Notes: generated by a model not told the origin, from the letters alone. Positions 23,606 through 32,545 are shown, numbered from the stretch's first letter. The stretch is DNA of 64,000 nucleotides from Nocardioides sp. Root140 (GCF_001426745.1 NZ_LMFI01000013.1:115983-179982), one strand, 5' to 3'. Numbers and translations are program-made.

Positions 23606-25171
23606 CTACTTGGTCATGCTCACGTAGCGCAGGTTCACGACCCCGATCTGGGCGGCGAGATTGTCCAGCCCCTTGACCTTGTTCGAGGCGGCCAGTCCGC
23701 CGACACCCTGGAACAGCGGGGCGTACAACGCATTGTCGGTCGCATACTGAACCGCCTTGCTGATCTTGGCGCCACGCTCTTCATCAGTCAGCGTGGGGTC
23801 GTCGACGCCCTCCATCAGGGCGACCAGCTCCGGCGAGGCACCAGCCGGGCTCCACACCGGGTTCACGAACAGTCGGTCCAGCCAGGCCGAGTTGTCGACC
23901 GACGCGAGCGACATGTACATGAATTGCCCCGAATAGCCGCCCTCGGCGTAGCCGGTGATCTGGGAAAGGACGTCCATCGGGCGCAGCTCGAACTTGATCC
24001 CGACCTCGGCCAGGTTCGCCTGGACCACTTCGCTGATCTTGTCGATGTTGGAGGTGTTGTTGGTCAGGAACTCCCCCGGAATGGTGAACCCGTCCGGGTA
24101 GCCGGCCTCGGCCAGCAGGTCCTTCGCGGCCTTCGGGTCGTAGGCGTACTGCTCCTCGAGCGAGTCCTCGAAACCACCCAGGCCCTTGGGCCACGGCTGC
24201 ACGCGCACCTCGTTCACCGGGGCGAACGCCTCCACGATGCCCTTGCGGTCGATCGCCAGGTTGATCGCCTGGCGCACCTTCACGTCATCGAGCGGCTTGA
24301 CCTTCGGGTTGAAGTACATGCCCACCATGCCCAGCGAGGTGTTCAGGTCGACGGTCTGGAACTGTCCCTCGGGGAACAGGGCCGGATCACCGGTCCACGT
24401 GGTGAGGTCGATCTGGCCGCTCTTCAGCGCGTTGTGCTTCGCGTCGTCACTGGCGATCTTCTTGATCACGACCTTGGCGACGTTGCCGGTCTTCGGATCC
24501 CACGTCGCACCCTCGTCGGTACGACGCACATAGACGGCCTCCTCGCCCGGCTTGAACGACTCGATCGTGTAGGCCCCGGTGCCGACCGGCTTGCTCTTCA
24601 GGTCGCCCGACGTCAGCGCCTTCGGCGAGATCATGATCCCGCCCAGGTTGCTGGCCAGCGCCGAGAGGATCAACGTGGTCGGATGGTTCAGCTTCACGTC
24701 CACGGTGAGGTCACCGGTGGGCTCGACGCTCACCACGGAGCTGAGTGCGGCCTGCACGGCCGACTTGTCGGCGGCCAGGTAGCGGTCGAGGTTCGCCTTC
24801 ACCGCCGCAGCGTCGAACGGCGTGCCGTCACTGAAGGTGACCCCGTCACGCAGGGTGAGCGACAGCGTCTTGCCGTCGGCGGAGAACTTCCACTCGGTGG
24901 CCAGCATCGGCTGGTAGGTGGAGTCCGCACCGATCGTGATCAACGTGTCGTAGACCGGCCAGATGGCGAAGGTCAGCTGCGCGGCCTCCGGAGCATCCAC
25001 CGGGTCGAGCGACGCCGTCATGCCGTACATGATCCGTAGCGTGGCGTCCGGATCGTTCTCACCGCCGCCGGCCGCGTTCGTGCCGCCGCCACAGCCGGCG
25101 AGCAACATCGCCCCCGCCGCGACTGCCACCACCGCCGCCTTGATCTTCCGCGTACCCAGAGTGACTCTCAT
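23606..25171 (-). CDS. ABC transporter substrate-binding lipoprotein, family 5
   Basis: A lipoprotein of 521 residues. The signal peptide MRVTLGTRKIKAAVVAVAAG ends in lipobox LLAGC (Cys27), anchoring it outside the membrane. The mature part is an oligopeptide/nickel-type SBP_bac_5 protein (LRDGVTFSDGTPFDAAAVKAN, VRQAINLAIDRKGIVEAF, AKDLLAEAGYPDGF). ATG 25171 follows GAGAGG; the longer reading frame lacks a lipoprotein signal at its start. It is nearly a twin of the next gene, and no permease or ATPase gene is in the window. It should bind an imported solute, possibly the cluster's substrate. Confidence 0.92.
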   Translation of the reverse strand: MRVTLGTRKIKAAVVAVAAGAMLLAGCGGGTNAAGGGENDPDATLRIMYGMTASLDPVDAPEAAQLTFAIWPVYDTLITIGADSTYQPMLATEWKFSADGKTLSLTLRDGVTFSDGTPFDAAAVKANLDRYLAADKSAVQAALSSVVSVEPTGDLTVDVKLNHPTTLILSALASNLGGIMISPKALTSGDLKSKPVGTGAYTIESFKPGEEAVYVRRTDEGATWDPKTGNVAKVVIKKIASDDAKHNALKSGQIDLTTWTGDPALFPEGQFQTVDLNTSLGMVGMYFNPKVKPLDDVKVRQAINLAIDRKGIVEAFAPVNEVRVQPWPKGLGGFEDSLEEQYAYDPKAAKDLLAEAGYPDGFTIPGEFLTNNTSNIDKISEVVQANLAEVGIKFELRPMDVLSQITGYAEGGYSGQFMYMSLASVDNSAWLDRLFVNPVWSPAGASPELVALMEGVDDPTLTDEERGAKISKAVQYATDNALYAPLFQGVGGLAASNKVKGLDNLAAQIGVVNLRYVSMTK

Positions 25172-25249
25172 CACTGACCTCTCTGCCGTTTCCCGCCACC
25201 GGATGTGGTAGTTGGAAAGTAGGGCGCCCGGGAAGTGCCCCACGACACA

Positions 25250-25264
25250 TCCCGGTGACCGGGA
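25250..25264. promoter_or_regulatory. Regulon palindrome site 6
   Basis: TCCCG GTGAC CGGGA, perfect arms, centred 38.5 bp from a TACTTT -10 box (25216-25221, minus strand). No TTGACA-like -35 is visible between them. Confidence 0.75.
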
Positions 25265-25273
25265 ACACATGCA

Positions 25274-25319
25274 CACACCAAGGGCCGGTCGATCCGAGGA
25301 TCGACCGGCCCGTGGTGTG
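25274..25319. terminator. Long-stem terminator after second binding protein
   Basis: Arms of 22 bp with one mismatch (25274-25295 and 25298-25319) around a 2-nt loop. The inner 13 bp, GGCCGGTCGATCC, is the same as in the terminator at 23559, so the terminator was copied together with the gene. Confidence 0.8.
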
Positions 25320-25328
25320 GTGCGTGAG

Positions 25329-26894
25329 CTACTTGGTCATGCCCAGGTAGCGCAGGTTGGCCACGCCGCTCTGCGACGGAAGCACGTCGAGACCGGTGAC
25401 CTTGTTCGATGCCGCCAGCCCGCCGACGCCCTGGAAGATCGGGGCGTAGAGCGCGTTGTCGGTTGCGTACTGCACGGCCTTGCTGACCTTGGCCGCACGC
25501 TCGTCGTCACTGAGGGTCGGGTCCTCGGCGCCGGCCATCAGGGCGGTCATCTCGGGAGACGGGCCGGCCGGAGACCAGACGGGGTTGGCGAAGAGGCGCT
25601 GCAGCCAGGCGGAGCTGTCGATCGACGGCAGCGACATGTACATGAACTGACCCGAGTAGTTGCCCTCGGCGTAGCCGGTGATCTGGGACAGGATGTCCAT
25701 CGGGCGCAGCTCGAACTTGATCCCGATGTCGGACAGGTTCGCCTGCACCACCTCGCTGATCTTGTCGATGCTGGAGGCGTTGTTGGTCAGGAACTCACCG
25801 GGAATGGTGAACCCGTCGGGGTAGCCGGCCTCGGCCAGCAGGTCCTTCGCGGCCTTCGGGTCGAAGGTGTACTGCTCCTCACGAGAGTTCTCGAAGCCGC
25901 CCAGGCCCTTGGGCCACGGCTGCACGCGCACCTCGTTCTCCGGGCCGAAGGCCTCGGTGATGCCCTTGCGGTCGATCGCCATGTTGATCGCCTGGCGCAC
26001 CTTCACGTCGTCGAGCGGCTTGACCTTCGGGTTGAAGTACATCCCGACCAGGTTGAGCGCGGTGTCGAGGGCGACGGTCTGCACCTGACCCTTGGTGAAG
26101 ACGGTCGGGTCACCGGTCCAGGTGGTCACGTCGATCTGGCCGCTCTTGAGCGCGTTGTACTTCGCGTCGTCGCTGGCGATCTTCTTGATCACGACCTTGG
26201 CGACGTTGCCGGTCTTGGGGTCCCACTTCGCGCCGGCGTCGGTACGGCGGACGTAGACCGCCTCCTCGCCGGGCTTGAACGACTCGATCGTGTAGGCGCC
26301 GGTGCCGACCGGCTTGCTCTTCAGGTCGCCCGACGTCAGCGCCTTCGGCGAGATCATGATGCCGCCCAGGTTGCTGGCCAGGGCGGACAGGATCGCCGTG
26401 GTCGGCTGCTTGAGCTTCACGTCCACCGTGAGCTTGCCGGTGGTCTCGACGCTCGCCACGGAGCCGAGGGCGATCTGCACCGCCGACTTGTCGGCGGCCA
26501 GGTAGCGGTCGAGGTTCGCCTTCACCGCCGCGGCGTCGAAGGGCGTGCCGTCACTGAAGGTGACCCCGTCGCGCAACGTGAGGGACAGCGCCTTGCCGTC
26601 GGCGGAGAACTTCCATTCCGTGGCCAGCATCGGCTGGTAGGTGGAGTCGTCACCGATCGTGATCAACGTGTCGTAGACCGGCCAGGTCGAGAAGGTCAGC
26701 TGCGCCGGTTCGGGAGCATCGACCGGGTCGAGGGACGCCGCCATGCCGTACATGATGCGGAGTGTCGCGTCGGGGTCGTTCTCCCCACTGCCAGCAGCGT
26801 TCGTGCCCCCGCCGCAGCCGGCGAGCAGCATCGCCCCCGCCGCGACCGCCACCACCGCCGCCTTGATCCTGTGTGTAGCCAAAGTGACTCTCAT
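25329..26894 (-). CDS. ABC transporter substrate-binding lipoprotein, family 5 (tandem duplicate)
   Basis: A lipoprotein of 521 residues, same length as its twin at 23606 and almost the same sequence through long stretches (for example YTIESFKPGEEAVYVRR, FELRPMD, the signal peptide and the C-terminal RYLGMTK/RYVSMTK). Lipobox LLAGC with Cys27. Differences are scattered, including the loop after STWTGDP, so ligand specificity may have diverged. ATG 26894 follows GAGAGG. It has its own copy of the regulon palindrome and its own terminator, so each duplicate is a complete transcription unit. Confidence 0.92.
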   Translation of the reverse strand: MRVTLATHRIKAAVVAVAAGAMLLAGCGGGTNAAGSGENDPDATLRIMYGMAASLDPVDAPEPAQLTFSTWPVYDTLITIGDDSTYQPMLATEWKFSADGKALSLTLRDGVTFSDGTPFDAAAVKANLDRYLAADKSAVQIALGSVASVETTGKLTVDVKLKQPTTAILSALASNLGGIMISPKALTSGDLKSKPVGTGAYTIESFKPGEEAVYVRRTDAGAKWDPKTGNVAKVVIKKIASDDAKYNALKSGQIDVTTWTGDPTVFTKGQVQTVALDTALNLVGMYFNPKVKPLDDVKVRQAINMAIDRKGITEAFGPENEVRVQPWPKGLGGFENSREEQYTFDPKAAKDLLAEAGYPDGFTIPGEFLTNNASSIDKISEVVQANLSDIGIKFELRPMDILSQITGYAEGNYSGQFMYMSLPSIDSSAWLQRLFANPVWSPAGPSPEMTALMAGAEDPTLSDDERAAKVSKAVQYATDNALYAPIFQGVGGLAASNKVTGLDVLPSQSGVANLRYLGMTK

Positions 26895-26974
26895 CACTGT
26901 CCTCTCTCGCATTCCCCGGCCACTGAATGTGGGTAGGAGGAACCTAGGCCGCCACCAGGGGCCACAACGCCGCG

Positions 26975-26989
26975 TCCCGGTGACCGGGA
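26975..26989. promoter_or_regulatory. Regulon palindrome site 7
   Basis: TCCCG GTGAC CGGGA, identical to site 6, centred 38.5 bp from a TAGGTT -10 box (26941-26946, minus strand). Confidence 0.75.
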
Positions 26990-26999
26990 GCGACCGAGG

Positions 27000-27869
27000 T
27001 CATCGACCGGCGGCGTCGCGCGTGAGGAACGCGAGGACGGCGCTCTCCCACGCCACCTTCTGCTCGATCATCACCCAGTGCCCACAGTTGGGGAACACGT
27101 GCAGCTCCACGTGCGGGATGGTGCGCATCGGCAGGAGCGCCATGTCCATGGGGCTCACCCGGTCGTCACGCCCCCAGGTGATCAGGGTCTCCGCCTTGAT
27201 CTTGTGCAGCTTCGCCCAGTACGGCGCCTCGTCGGACGCGGCGGCGGCCTTGAAGTTGGCCGTCATCGCGGCCGTGGAATACATCTTGCGGGCACTCGCC
27301 AGGGTGGCCGGGTCGGTGGCCTGCTCCCACCGCTCCTCGATGAGCTCCTCGGTGACCATGGCCGGGTCGTAGACCATCGAGTGCAACCACTTCACGAGGC
27401 GTTCGCGGGTGGGCTCGTCGGTGAACTCCATCAGCAGCTTGATGCCCTCTCCGGGGCCGGGGCTGAAGATGTTGCGCCCCATGCCGCCGATGGTGACCAG
27501 TCGGCGGACCCGGTCGGGTTGGGCCAGGGCGAACTGCGTGCCGACGATTCCGCCCATCGAGTTGCCGATGACGTCGACCTGGTCGAGGCCGAGCCCGTCG
27601 AGGAACGCCCCCACGGCAGGTACGGCGGCCGCCATCGGGTGGACGTCGGCACCGTCGCTGACCCCGAAGCCGGGGAACTCCAGCACCAGGCAGCGGAAGT
27701 GCTCGGCGAACCGGGCGAGGTTGCCGCGGTAGTTGCGCCAGCCGGTCACACCGGGCCCGGAACCGTGCAGCATCAGCAGCGGCGGCCCCTCTCCGGCCTC
27801 GTGGTAGCGCAGCACGCCCTGGTCCGTGGACAGTTCGCGCAGGGTCGATTCGTGAGTCAGCTCGGTCAT
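27000..27869 (-). CDS. Alpha/beta hydrolase, meta-cleavage-product hydrolase-like (BphD/HsaD type)
   Basis: A protein of 289 residues with LHGSGPGVTGWRNYRGNL (35-51), the oxyanion-hole region of C-C bond hydrolases. Ser104 lies in IGNSMGG, Asp236 in TWGRDDRVSP and His264 in FPNCGHWVMIEQ. These match the HsaD/BphD family, which in steroid degradation splits the seco-product of ring A cleavage. True HsaD works with HsaC dioxygenase, which is not in this window, so another dienoate or ester may be the substrate. The -10 box TAGGTT (27876-27881) ends 6 nt before the ATG, so the transcript is probably leaderless. Confidence 0.82.
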   Translation of the reverse strand: MTELTHESTLRELSTDQGVLRYHEAGEGPPLLMLHGSGPGVTGWRNYRGNLARFAEHFRCLVLEFPGFGVSDGADVHPMAAAVPAVGAFLDGLGLDQVDVIGNSMGGIVGTQFALAQPDRVRRLVTIGGMGRNIFSPGPGEGIKLLMEFTDEPTRERLVKWLHSMVYDPAMVTEELIEERWEQATDPATLASARKMYSTAAMTANFKAAAASDEAPYWAKLHKIKAETLITWGRDDRVSPMDMALLPMRTIPHVELHVFPNCGHWVMIEQKVAWESAVLAFLTRDAAGR

Positions 27870-27910
27870 GTCGCGAACCTAGCGACGAGGCGAACCTGAC
27901 CGGCGCAGGG

Positions 27911-27938
27911 TCCCGACCACCGGAACCACTCAACGGGA
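27911..27938. promoter_or_regulatory. Two overlapping regulon palindrome sites between divergent genes
   Basis: TCCCG ACCAC CGGAA (27911-27925) is centred 39.5 bp from TAGGTT before the hydrolase. AACCA CTCAA CGGGA (27924-27938, weak left arm) is centred 39.5 bp from TAGAAC (27968-27973) before the NTF2 gene. Confidence 0.6.
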
Positions 27939-28010
27939 CAGATCGGGTCCGTGGCGCCCCGTTCGCATAGAACCGGAGCATCCGACCGGACCCACCTGAG
28001 GAGCACACCC

Positions 28011-28457
28011 ATGACGGCAGTCCAGCGATCTGGAGCCGAGCTGCACTCTGCGAAGGACGAGCTTGCGGAGGCCCTGTTCGGTCTGCAGAAGGCCATCGAC
28101 ACCCGCGACTGGGACACCGTGCGGGCCACGTTCGCCGACGACGGGTCAGGCTACGGCGCGACCGGTCTGGAGGACACGATCGCCAAGATGCGCGCCCACC
28201 TCGACGGCGTCGGCCCGACCCAGCACCTGATCGGCAACCTGCGCGTCGAATTCACCGAGGGCGGAGCACGCACCCTCGCGTATGCCCGGGTGCACCACGT
28301 CGGCGCCGGCCCGATGGCCGGCTCCTTCTTCGAGTGCATGGGCGAGTACGACGACCGTTGGGTGCACACGTCTGACGGCTGGCGGCTCGCGTTGCGGACG
28401 TTCGACATGCAGATCACCCTCGGTGACTTCGCCGTCCTGCGCGGCAGCGATGACTGA
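28011..28457 (+). CDS. SnoaL/NTF2-like protein
   Basis: A protein of 148 residues with an NTF2-like layout: AKDELAEALFGLQKAIDTRDWD, VRATFADDGSGYGATG, and a C-terminal WRLALRTFDMQITLGDFAVL. The ATG at 28011 follows GAGGAGC. It overlaps the following SDR by 8 bp. The function is unknown. It lacks the EEP/HGRE signature of the KSI-like pair. Confidence 0.8.
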   Translation: MTAVQRSGAELHSAKDELAEALFGLQKAIDTRDWDTVRATFADDGSGYGATGLEDTIAKMRAHLDGVGPTQHLIGNLRVEFTEGGARTLAYARVHHVGAGPMAGSFFECMGEYDDRWVHTSDGWRLALRTFDMQITLGDFAVLRGSDD

Positions 28458-29337
28458 CCTCCGCGAGACGTTCGGCGGGCAGACCGCCGTGATCACTGGA
28501 GCCGGTGGCGGCATCGGCGCCGCACTCGCCCACCTCACCGCCGACCTCGGCATGAAGGTGGTCATCGCCGACCTGGACGCCGTGCGCCTCGACGAGGTGC
28601 GACGCGACCTGGCAACAGCCGGAGCCGACGTGCTGGCCGTGCCCACCGACGTGCGCGATGCCGCGGCGGTGGATGCCCTGGCCGAGGCCGCGTTCGACGC
28701 CTACGGCTCGGTGGAGCTGCTGGTCAACAACGCCGGCATCGAGTCCGTCGGCCGCATCTGGGAGACCTCCCCCGAGACCTGGCAGCGCATGCAGCGCGTC
28801 AACGCCGACGGCGTCTTCCACGGCATCCGTTCCTTCGTGCCGTGGATGGGCGCCAACCTGCGGTCGACGTACGTCGCGAACGTGGCGTCGGTCGCCGCCG
28901 TGAGCAGCAGCCCGATGAACGCGGCCTACCACGCCTCCAAGCACGCCGTGCTGGCGATGACCGAGTGCTTGTACCTGGAGGCCGCCGAGCAGTTTCCCCG
29001 GATGAGTGTCTCTGTGGCCTGCCCGGCCGCGGTGCGCACCCGCATCTTCGAGGACGCGTTGACCGACGCCGTGGACACCGCCGCGACCGACGAGATGCTC
29101 GAGACGATGCGTGGCCACCTGCGCGACGACGGCATCACCGCGGAGGTCGCCGCAGGCAGAATCCTGCAGGGCGTGGCCGACCGGCAGTTCTGGGTGCCGA
29201 CCCACCCCGAGCGGTTCGCGGAGATCACCGCTCGGCGTGCGGCCATGCTCACCGACCGCACGCCGCCGCGCGCCAACGTGGCCAAGGAGATCCAGCAGCG
29301 GGCAGGCGCTCTCACGCAGGAGCATCACCGTCGATGA
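28450..29337 (+). CDS. SDR family oxidoreductase with long C-terminal tail
   Basis: A short-chain dehydrogenase of 295 residues: TGAGGGIG (16-23), NNAG (93-96), Tyr160 and Lys164 (YHASK). The substrate loop and the C-terminus (GRILQGVADRQFWVPTHPE onward) are about 40 residues longer than in the other SDRs here, as in the all-trans-retinol-dehydrogenase/daughter group of actinobacterial SDRs. Its 3' end overlaps the converging TauD-type gene by 26 bp. The substrate is unknown. Confidence 0.86.
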   Translation: MTDLRETFGGQTAVITGAGGGIGAALAHLTADLGMKVVIADLDAVRLDEVRRDLATAGADVLAVPTDVRDAAAVDALAEAAFDAYGSVELLVNNAGIESVGRIWETSPETWQRMQRVNADGVFHGIRSFVPWMGANLRSTYVANVASVAAVSSSPMNAAYHASKHAVLAMTECLYLEAAEQFPRMSVSVACPAAVRTRIFEDALTDAVDTAATDEMLETMRGHLRDDGITAEVAAGRILQGVADRQFWVPTHPERFAEITARRAAMLTDRTPPRANVAKEIQQRAGALTQEHHRR

Positions 29338-30127
29338 CCACACGGTGCATGCGGCGCCGGCCCGCGTAGTCGGCCACGGCGTAGTGCTGGGTGCAGCGGT
29401 TGTCCCAGAGCACGACCGAACCGGGAGTCCAGTGGAAGCGCACCTGGAAGTCGGGCGAGCGCACGTGGTCGGTCAGCATCGTCAACAGGGACTCGTTCTC
29501 CCGGTCGGTGACCCCGTCGAGCCGGGTCGTGAACGTCTTGTTCACGAAGAGCGCCTTGCGACCGGTCACCGGGTGCGTGCGCACGACCGGGTGGTGCACC
29601 GGGCGGTAGTCGGCATTGACGGTCTTGCGGGCGTGGCTGACCGAGTTGGACGAGTCGTGCACTGCGGTCATCCCCTCGATCAGGCGCTGCACGTGGGACG
29701 AGAGTGCGTCGTACGCCGCGTACATCGAGGCCCAGAGCGTGTCGCCGCCGACGTCCGGCAGGATCACCGCCCGCAGCATCGACCCGAGCGGCGGCTTCTC
29801 CAGGAAGGTCGCGTCCGAGTGCCAGATGTCGGCGTTGGCGGTCTTCGGCTTGGCGCCGTCGATGTCGATCGCGTGCACCTCGGGCACGTCCTCGGAGACC
29901 GGCGGCAGGAACGCGAAGTGCTGCAGCGGTCCGAAGTTCCGGGCGAAGTCGCGGTGCGAGACGTCGTCGAGCTGCTGGTCGCGGAAGAACAGCACCTGGT
30001 GCTCGTGGAACAGGTCGACGAGCTCCTTGGCGACGGCGGGCTCGACCCCGGCAGCGAGGTCGACGCCGGAGATCTCGGCGCCGATCGAGTGCGTCAGGCG
30101 GTTTACGGTCAGGGACGGGTGGCTCAC
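29312..30127 (-). CDS. TauD/AtsK-type Fe(II)/2-oxoglutarate dioxygenase (possible type II alkylsulfatase)
   Basis: A protein of 271 residues. The facial triad is His103-x-Asp105 (DIWHSDATF) and His248 (WDNRCTQHYAVADY), with 2-oxoglutarate Arg259. The WDNRxTQHYAVxDY motif is shared with the alkylsulfatase AtsK and with TauD, both of which release sulfur oxyanions by oxidation. GTG 30127 follows AGGAGG. It is divergent from a TetR gene across a 17-bp palindrome. Oxidative desulfation of an alkyl sulfate or a sulfonate is the favoured guess; 2,4-D-type TfdA activity is the alternative. Confidence 0.84.
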   Translation of the reverse strand: MSHPSLTVNRLTHSIGAEISGVDLAAGVEPAVAKELVDLFHEHQVLFFRDQQLDDVSHRDFARNFGPLQHFAFLPPVSEDVPEVHAIDIDGAKPKTANADIWHSDATFLEKPPLGSMLRAVILPDVGGDTLWASMYAAYDALSSHVQRLIEGMTAVHDSSNSVSHARKTVNADYRPVHHPVVRTHPVTGRKALFVNKTFTTRLDGVTDRENESLLTMLTDHVRSPDFQVRFHWTPGSVVLWDNRCTQHYAVADYAGRRRMHRVVIDGDAPA

Positions 30128-30148
30128 GATTTCCTCCTGGGTGGCGTG

Positions 30149-30165
30149 TAAGACGTAGTGTCTTA
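30149..30165. promoter_or_regulatory. TetR operator between dioxygenase and regulator
   Basis: TAAGAC GTAGT GTCTTA: 6-bp perfect arms in the 103-bp divergent gap, 22 nt upstream of the dioxygenase start. Confidence 0.6.
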
Positions 30166-30230
30166 ATTGCAACCTAGGCGTGACCGATGCGGCCGTGCTC
30201 GGCCGTCCCACTGAGAAGGAGCACCCGCCG

Positions 30231-30845
30231 GTGACCACCGACGCACGTACGACGATCCTGCTCGCGGCCGAACGACTCTTCGCCGAACGCGGTGTCGAGT
30301 TCGTGTCGCTGCGCCAGATCGGCGAGCGCGCCGGGCAGCGCAACAACTCCGCCGTGCAATACCACTTCGGCACGAAGGAGGGGCTGATCAGGGCGCTCTA
30401 CGACCTGCGCCTGGTGCCGCTCCAGGAGGAGCGCGGCCGCCTGCTCGCCGCCCACGAGCGCCCGTCGTTGCCCGACCTCGCCGACGCCTATGTCACGCCA
30501 CTGGCCGACCTCGTGATCGGCTCACGTGGCGGCAGCGCCTACGCGCGGTTCATCGACCGCTACCTCGGTCGCGGACGCGACTTCGAGCCGTTCGACGACC
30601 GTCACAGCCACAGCTCCCAGGAGGTGCGACGCCTCATGGCGGCGCACCTCGCCGGGGTGCCGGACGACGTACGCGAGGAGCGGCTCCGCCTCGTCCAGGT
30701 GATGGTGACCCGCTCGCTCGCCGACCTCGAGCAACGACTCGAGGACGGCAACGCCGACGCGACGGAAGCGCACCTCACGGTCGAGGTGCTGCTCCGCGCC
30801 GTCGTCGACGTGCTGTCGGCGTCTCGAGAGACGCCTACTTGCTGA
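30231..30845 (+). CDS. TetR family transcriptional regulator
   Basis: A regulator of 204 residues. The helix-turn-helix reads VEFVSLRQIGERAGQRNNSAVQYHF, where the YHF/YHFGTKEGL segment is typical of TetR. GTG 30231 follows GAGAAGGAG; an ATG at 30180 would add 17 residues lacking family similarity. It is likely to repress the dioxygenase and itself. Its stop overlaps the converging binding-protein stop by 11 bp. Confidence 0.86.
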   Translation: MTTDARTTILLAAERLFAERGVEFVSLRQIGERAGQRNNSAVQYHFGTKEGLIRALYDLRLVPLQEERGRLLAAHERPSLPDLADAYVTPLADLVIGSRGGSAYARFIDRYLGRGRDFEPFDDRHSHSSQEVRRLMAAHLAGVPDDVREERLRLVQVMVTRSLADLEQRLEDGNADATEAHLTVEVLLRAVVDVLSASRETPTC

Positions 30846-32424
30846 TCCAGGCGTAGCGGAAGTCCTGGCCCCCGAGGGGCGCGAGGAACGCCTTGCCGTC
30901 CTCGACACCGTGCACCTTGTTGGTCATCACCCACCCGGGAACGCCCTGCCACATCGGGGCGTAGAGCGCCTGGTCGGTCGCCCACTTGACCACGGCACCG
31001 GCGCGTTCTGCGCGCTCCTCCTGCGTGGCGGTCGAGTCGTCGACGGCGCCGATCTGCTTGCCCACCTCGGCCGGCACGCCGCCGGGGAACACCAGCGGGT
31101 TCTCCAGGAACTGGGTCAGCGCCACGCCCGGCTCGAGGCTCGGGTAGGACATGAACATGAACGCGCCCGATCGATCGCTGTCGCCGTACGTCCCGCTCGA
31201 GAGCTGACGGATGTCGTAGAGCTCGAGCTCGACCTTGATGCCCACGCTGGCCAGGTCTGCCTGCACGACCTGTGCGGCGTCGGGGAACGGCTCGTAGTTG
31301 GCGACGTAGAAGGTGCCGGCGTCGACACCGTCCTCGTAGCCGGCCTCCTTCAGCAGCTCCCGCGCCCGGTCCGGGTCGTAGGGGTAGGTCGCCTCGAGCG
31401 ACTCGTCGAAACCATTGACCACCGAGGCCATCGGCTGGACGCGCGCGGTGGTGGTCGGCACCAGGGCATCGACCAGGGGCTTGCGGTTGATGGCGTAGTT
31501 GACCGCCTGCCGGACCCGGACGTCGTCGAACGGCTTGACCGTCTGGTTCAGGTGGAGCGCGGCTGTGGTGGAGGCGTTCTTGAGCGGGCGGATCTTCAAC
31601 GTGCCCTGGTCAATCCCGGACTTCAGCTCACTCACGTCACCGCCCGACAGGACGACGTCGACCTGACCGCTGCGGATGGCGGCGAAGGCCGTCGACGTCG
31701 TGCGCACTGCGATCTCGACCTTGGCGACCTTGCCGGTCTCCTTGTCCCAGATGCCGTCCTTGTCGCTGCGCAGCTTGTAGGTGACCCGCTCCGCCGGGCG
31801 GAAGCTGTCGATCACCCACGCACCACTGCCGACCGGATTGGTGCCGAGGTCCGGGTTGTCGAGCGCCTTCTCGCTGATCATGATGCCCGGCGCGGCTGCG
31901 GCCAGGGAGCCCAGCACGGCCCGGCTCGGCGAGGCGAGGTGCAGGTCGACGGCATGCTCGTCCACGACCTCGACGTCCTTGATGATCGCGGTGGCGCCCT
32001 TGCTGACGTCTTCGCCCCGGTAGCGAGCGATGTTGGCCTTGACCGTGTCGGCGGTGAACGGAGTTCCGTCGGAGAAGGTCACCCCGTCGCGCAGGTCCAG
32101 CCGAAGCGTCAGCCCGTCCTTCGAGAACGTCCACTTGGTGGCCAGCATCGGGAGGTACTCGCCGCCCTCGGAGATCTGGAGGAGCCGGTCATAGACGGGC
32201 CAGGTGTTGGAGAGCACGGCGGTCGAACCCGGCGTCGTCGCCGGGTCGAGGGTCTGCACGCCGGTGTAGGTCAGCCGCAGGGTCGCCGAGCGGTCGATCT
32301 CCCCGTCTCCCGACGTGTTCGCGCTCGAGCCGCAGGAGGTGAGCAGCAGGGCGAGCAGCCCGAGGGCCACGCTCACGACGAGCCCCGGTCGGCGCCGCAG
32401 CGAGAGGGTCTTCTGGTCCGGCAT
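30835..32424 (-). CDS. ABC transporter substrate-binding lipoprotein, family 5
   Basis: A lipoprotein of 529 residues. Its signal ends in lipobox LLTSC (Cys31) after a GLVVSVALGLLALL hydrophobic core. SBP_bac_5 features are LRDGVTFSDGTPFTADTVKAN, VRQAVNYAINRKPLVDAL and ARELLKEAGYEDGV. It is clearly diverged from the tandem pair at 23606/25329, so it is an older paralogue. The start at 32424 follows GAAGGAG. It has no neighbouring permease or ATPase. It is divergent from the amidohydrolase across 219 bp with a LacI-like palindrome, so it may import an N-acyl amino acid or peptide-like compound. Confidence 0.9.
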   Translation of the reverse strand: MPDQKTLSLRRRPGLVVSVALGLLALLLTSCGSSANTSGDGEIDRSATLRLTYTGVQTLDPATTPGSTAVLSNTWPVYDRLLQISEGGEYLPMLATKWTFSKDGLTLRLDLRDGVTFSDGTPFTADTVKANIARYRGEDVSKGATAIIKDVEVVDEHAVDLHLASPSRAVLGSLAAAAPGIMISEKALDNPDLGTNPVGSGAWVIDSFRPAERVTYKLRSDKDGIWDKETGKVAKVEIAVRTTSTAFAAIRSGQVDVVLSGGDVSELKSGIDQGTLKIRPLKNASTTAALHLNQTVKPFDDVRVRQAVNYAINRKPLVDALVPTTTARVQPMASVVNGFDESLEATYPYDPDRARELLKEAGYEDGVDAGTFYVANYEPFPDAAQVVQADLASVGIKVELELYDIRQLSSGTYGDSDRSGAFMFMSYPSLEPGVALTQFLENPLVFPGGVPAEVGKQIGAVDDSTATQEERAERAGAVVKWATDQALYAPMWQGVPGWVMTNKVHGVEDGKAFLAPLGGQDFRYAWISK

Positions 32425-32545
32425 TCTTTCGACTCCTTCATGAGGGATCGCTCGGCCATTCCGGCCGTACGGCGAACGTAGCGATTGCTTGGTTGTCAAT
32501 ATCCTTGGCGCCGAATCCCCTGTCAACAGGCGGGAAAGACATCGG

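Noticed and set aside
25171..25276. Longer start for the binding protein at 23606
   Set aside because: It would put 35 unrelated residues ahead of a clear lipoprotein signal and would overlap the regulon site and -10 box.
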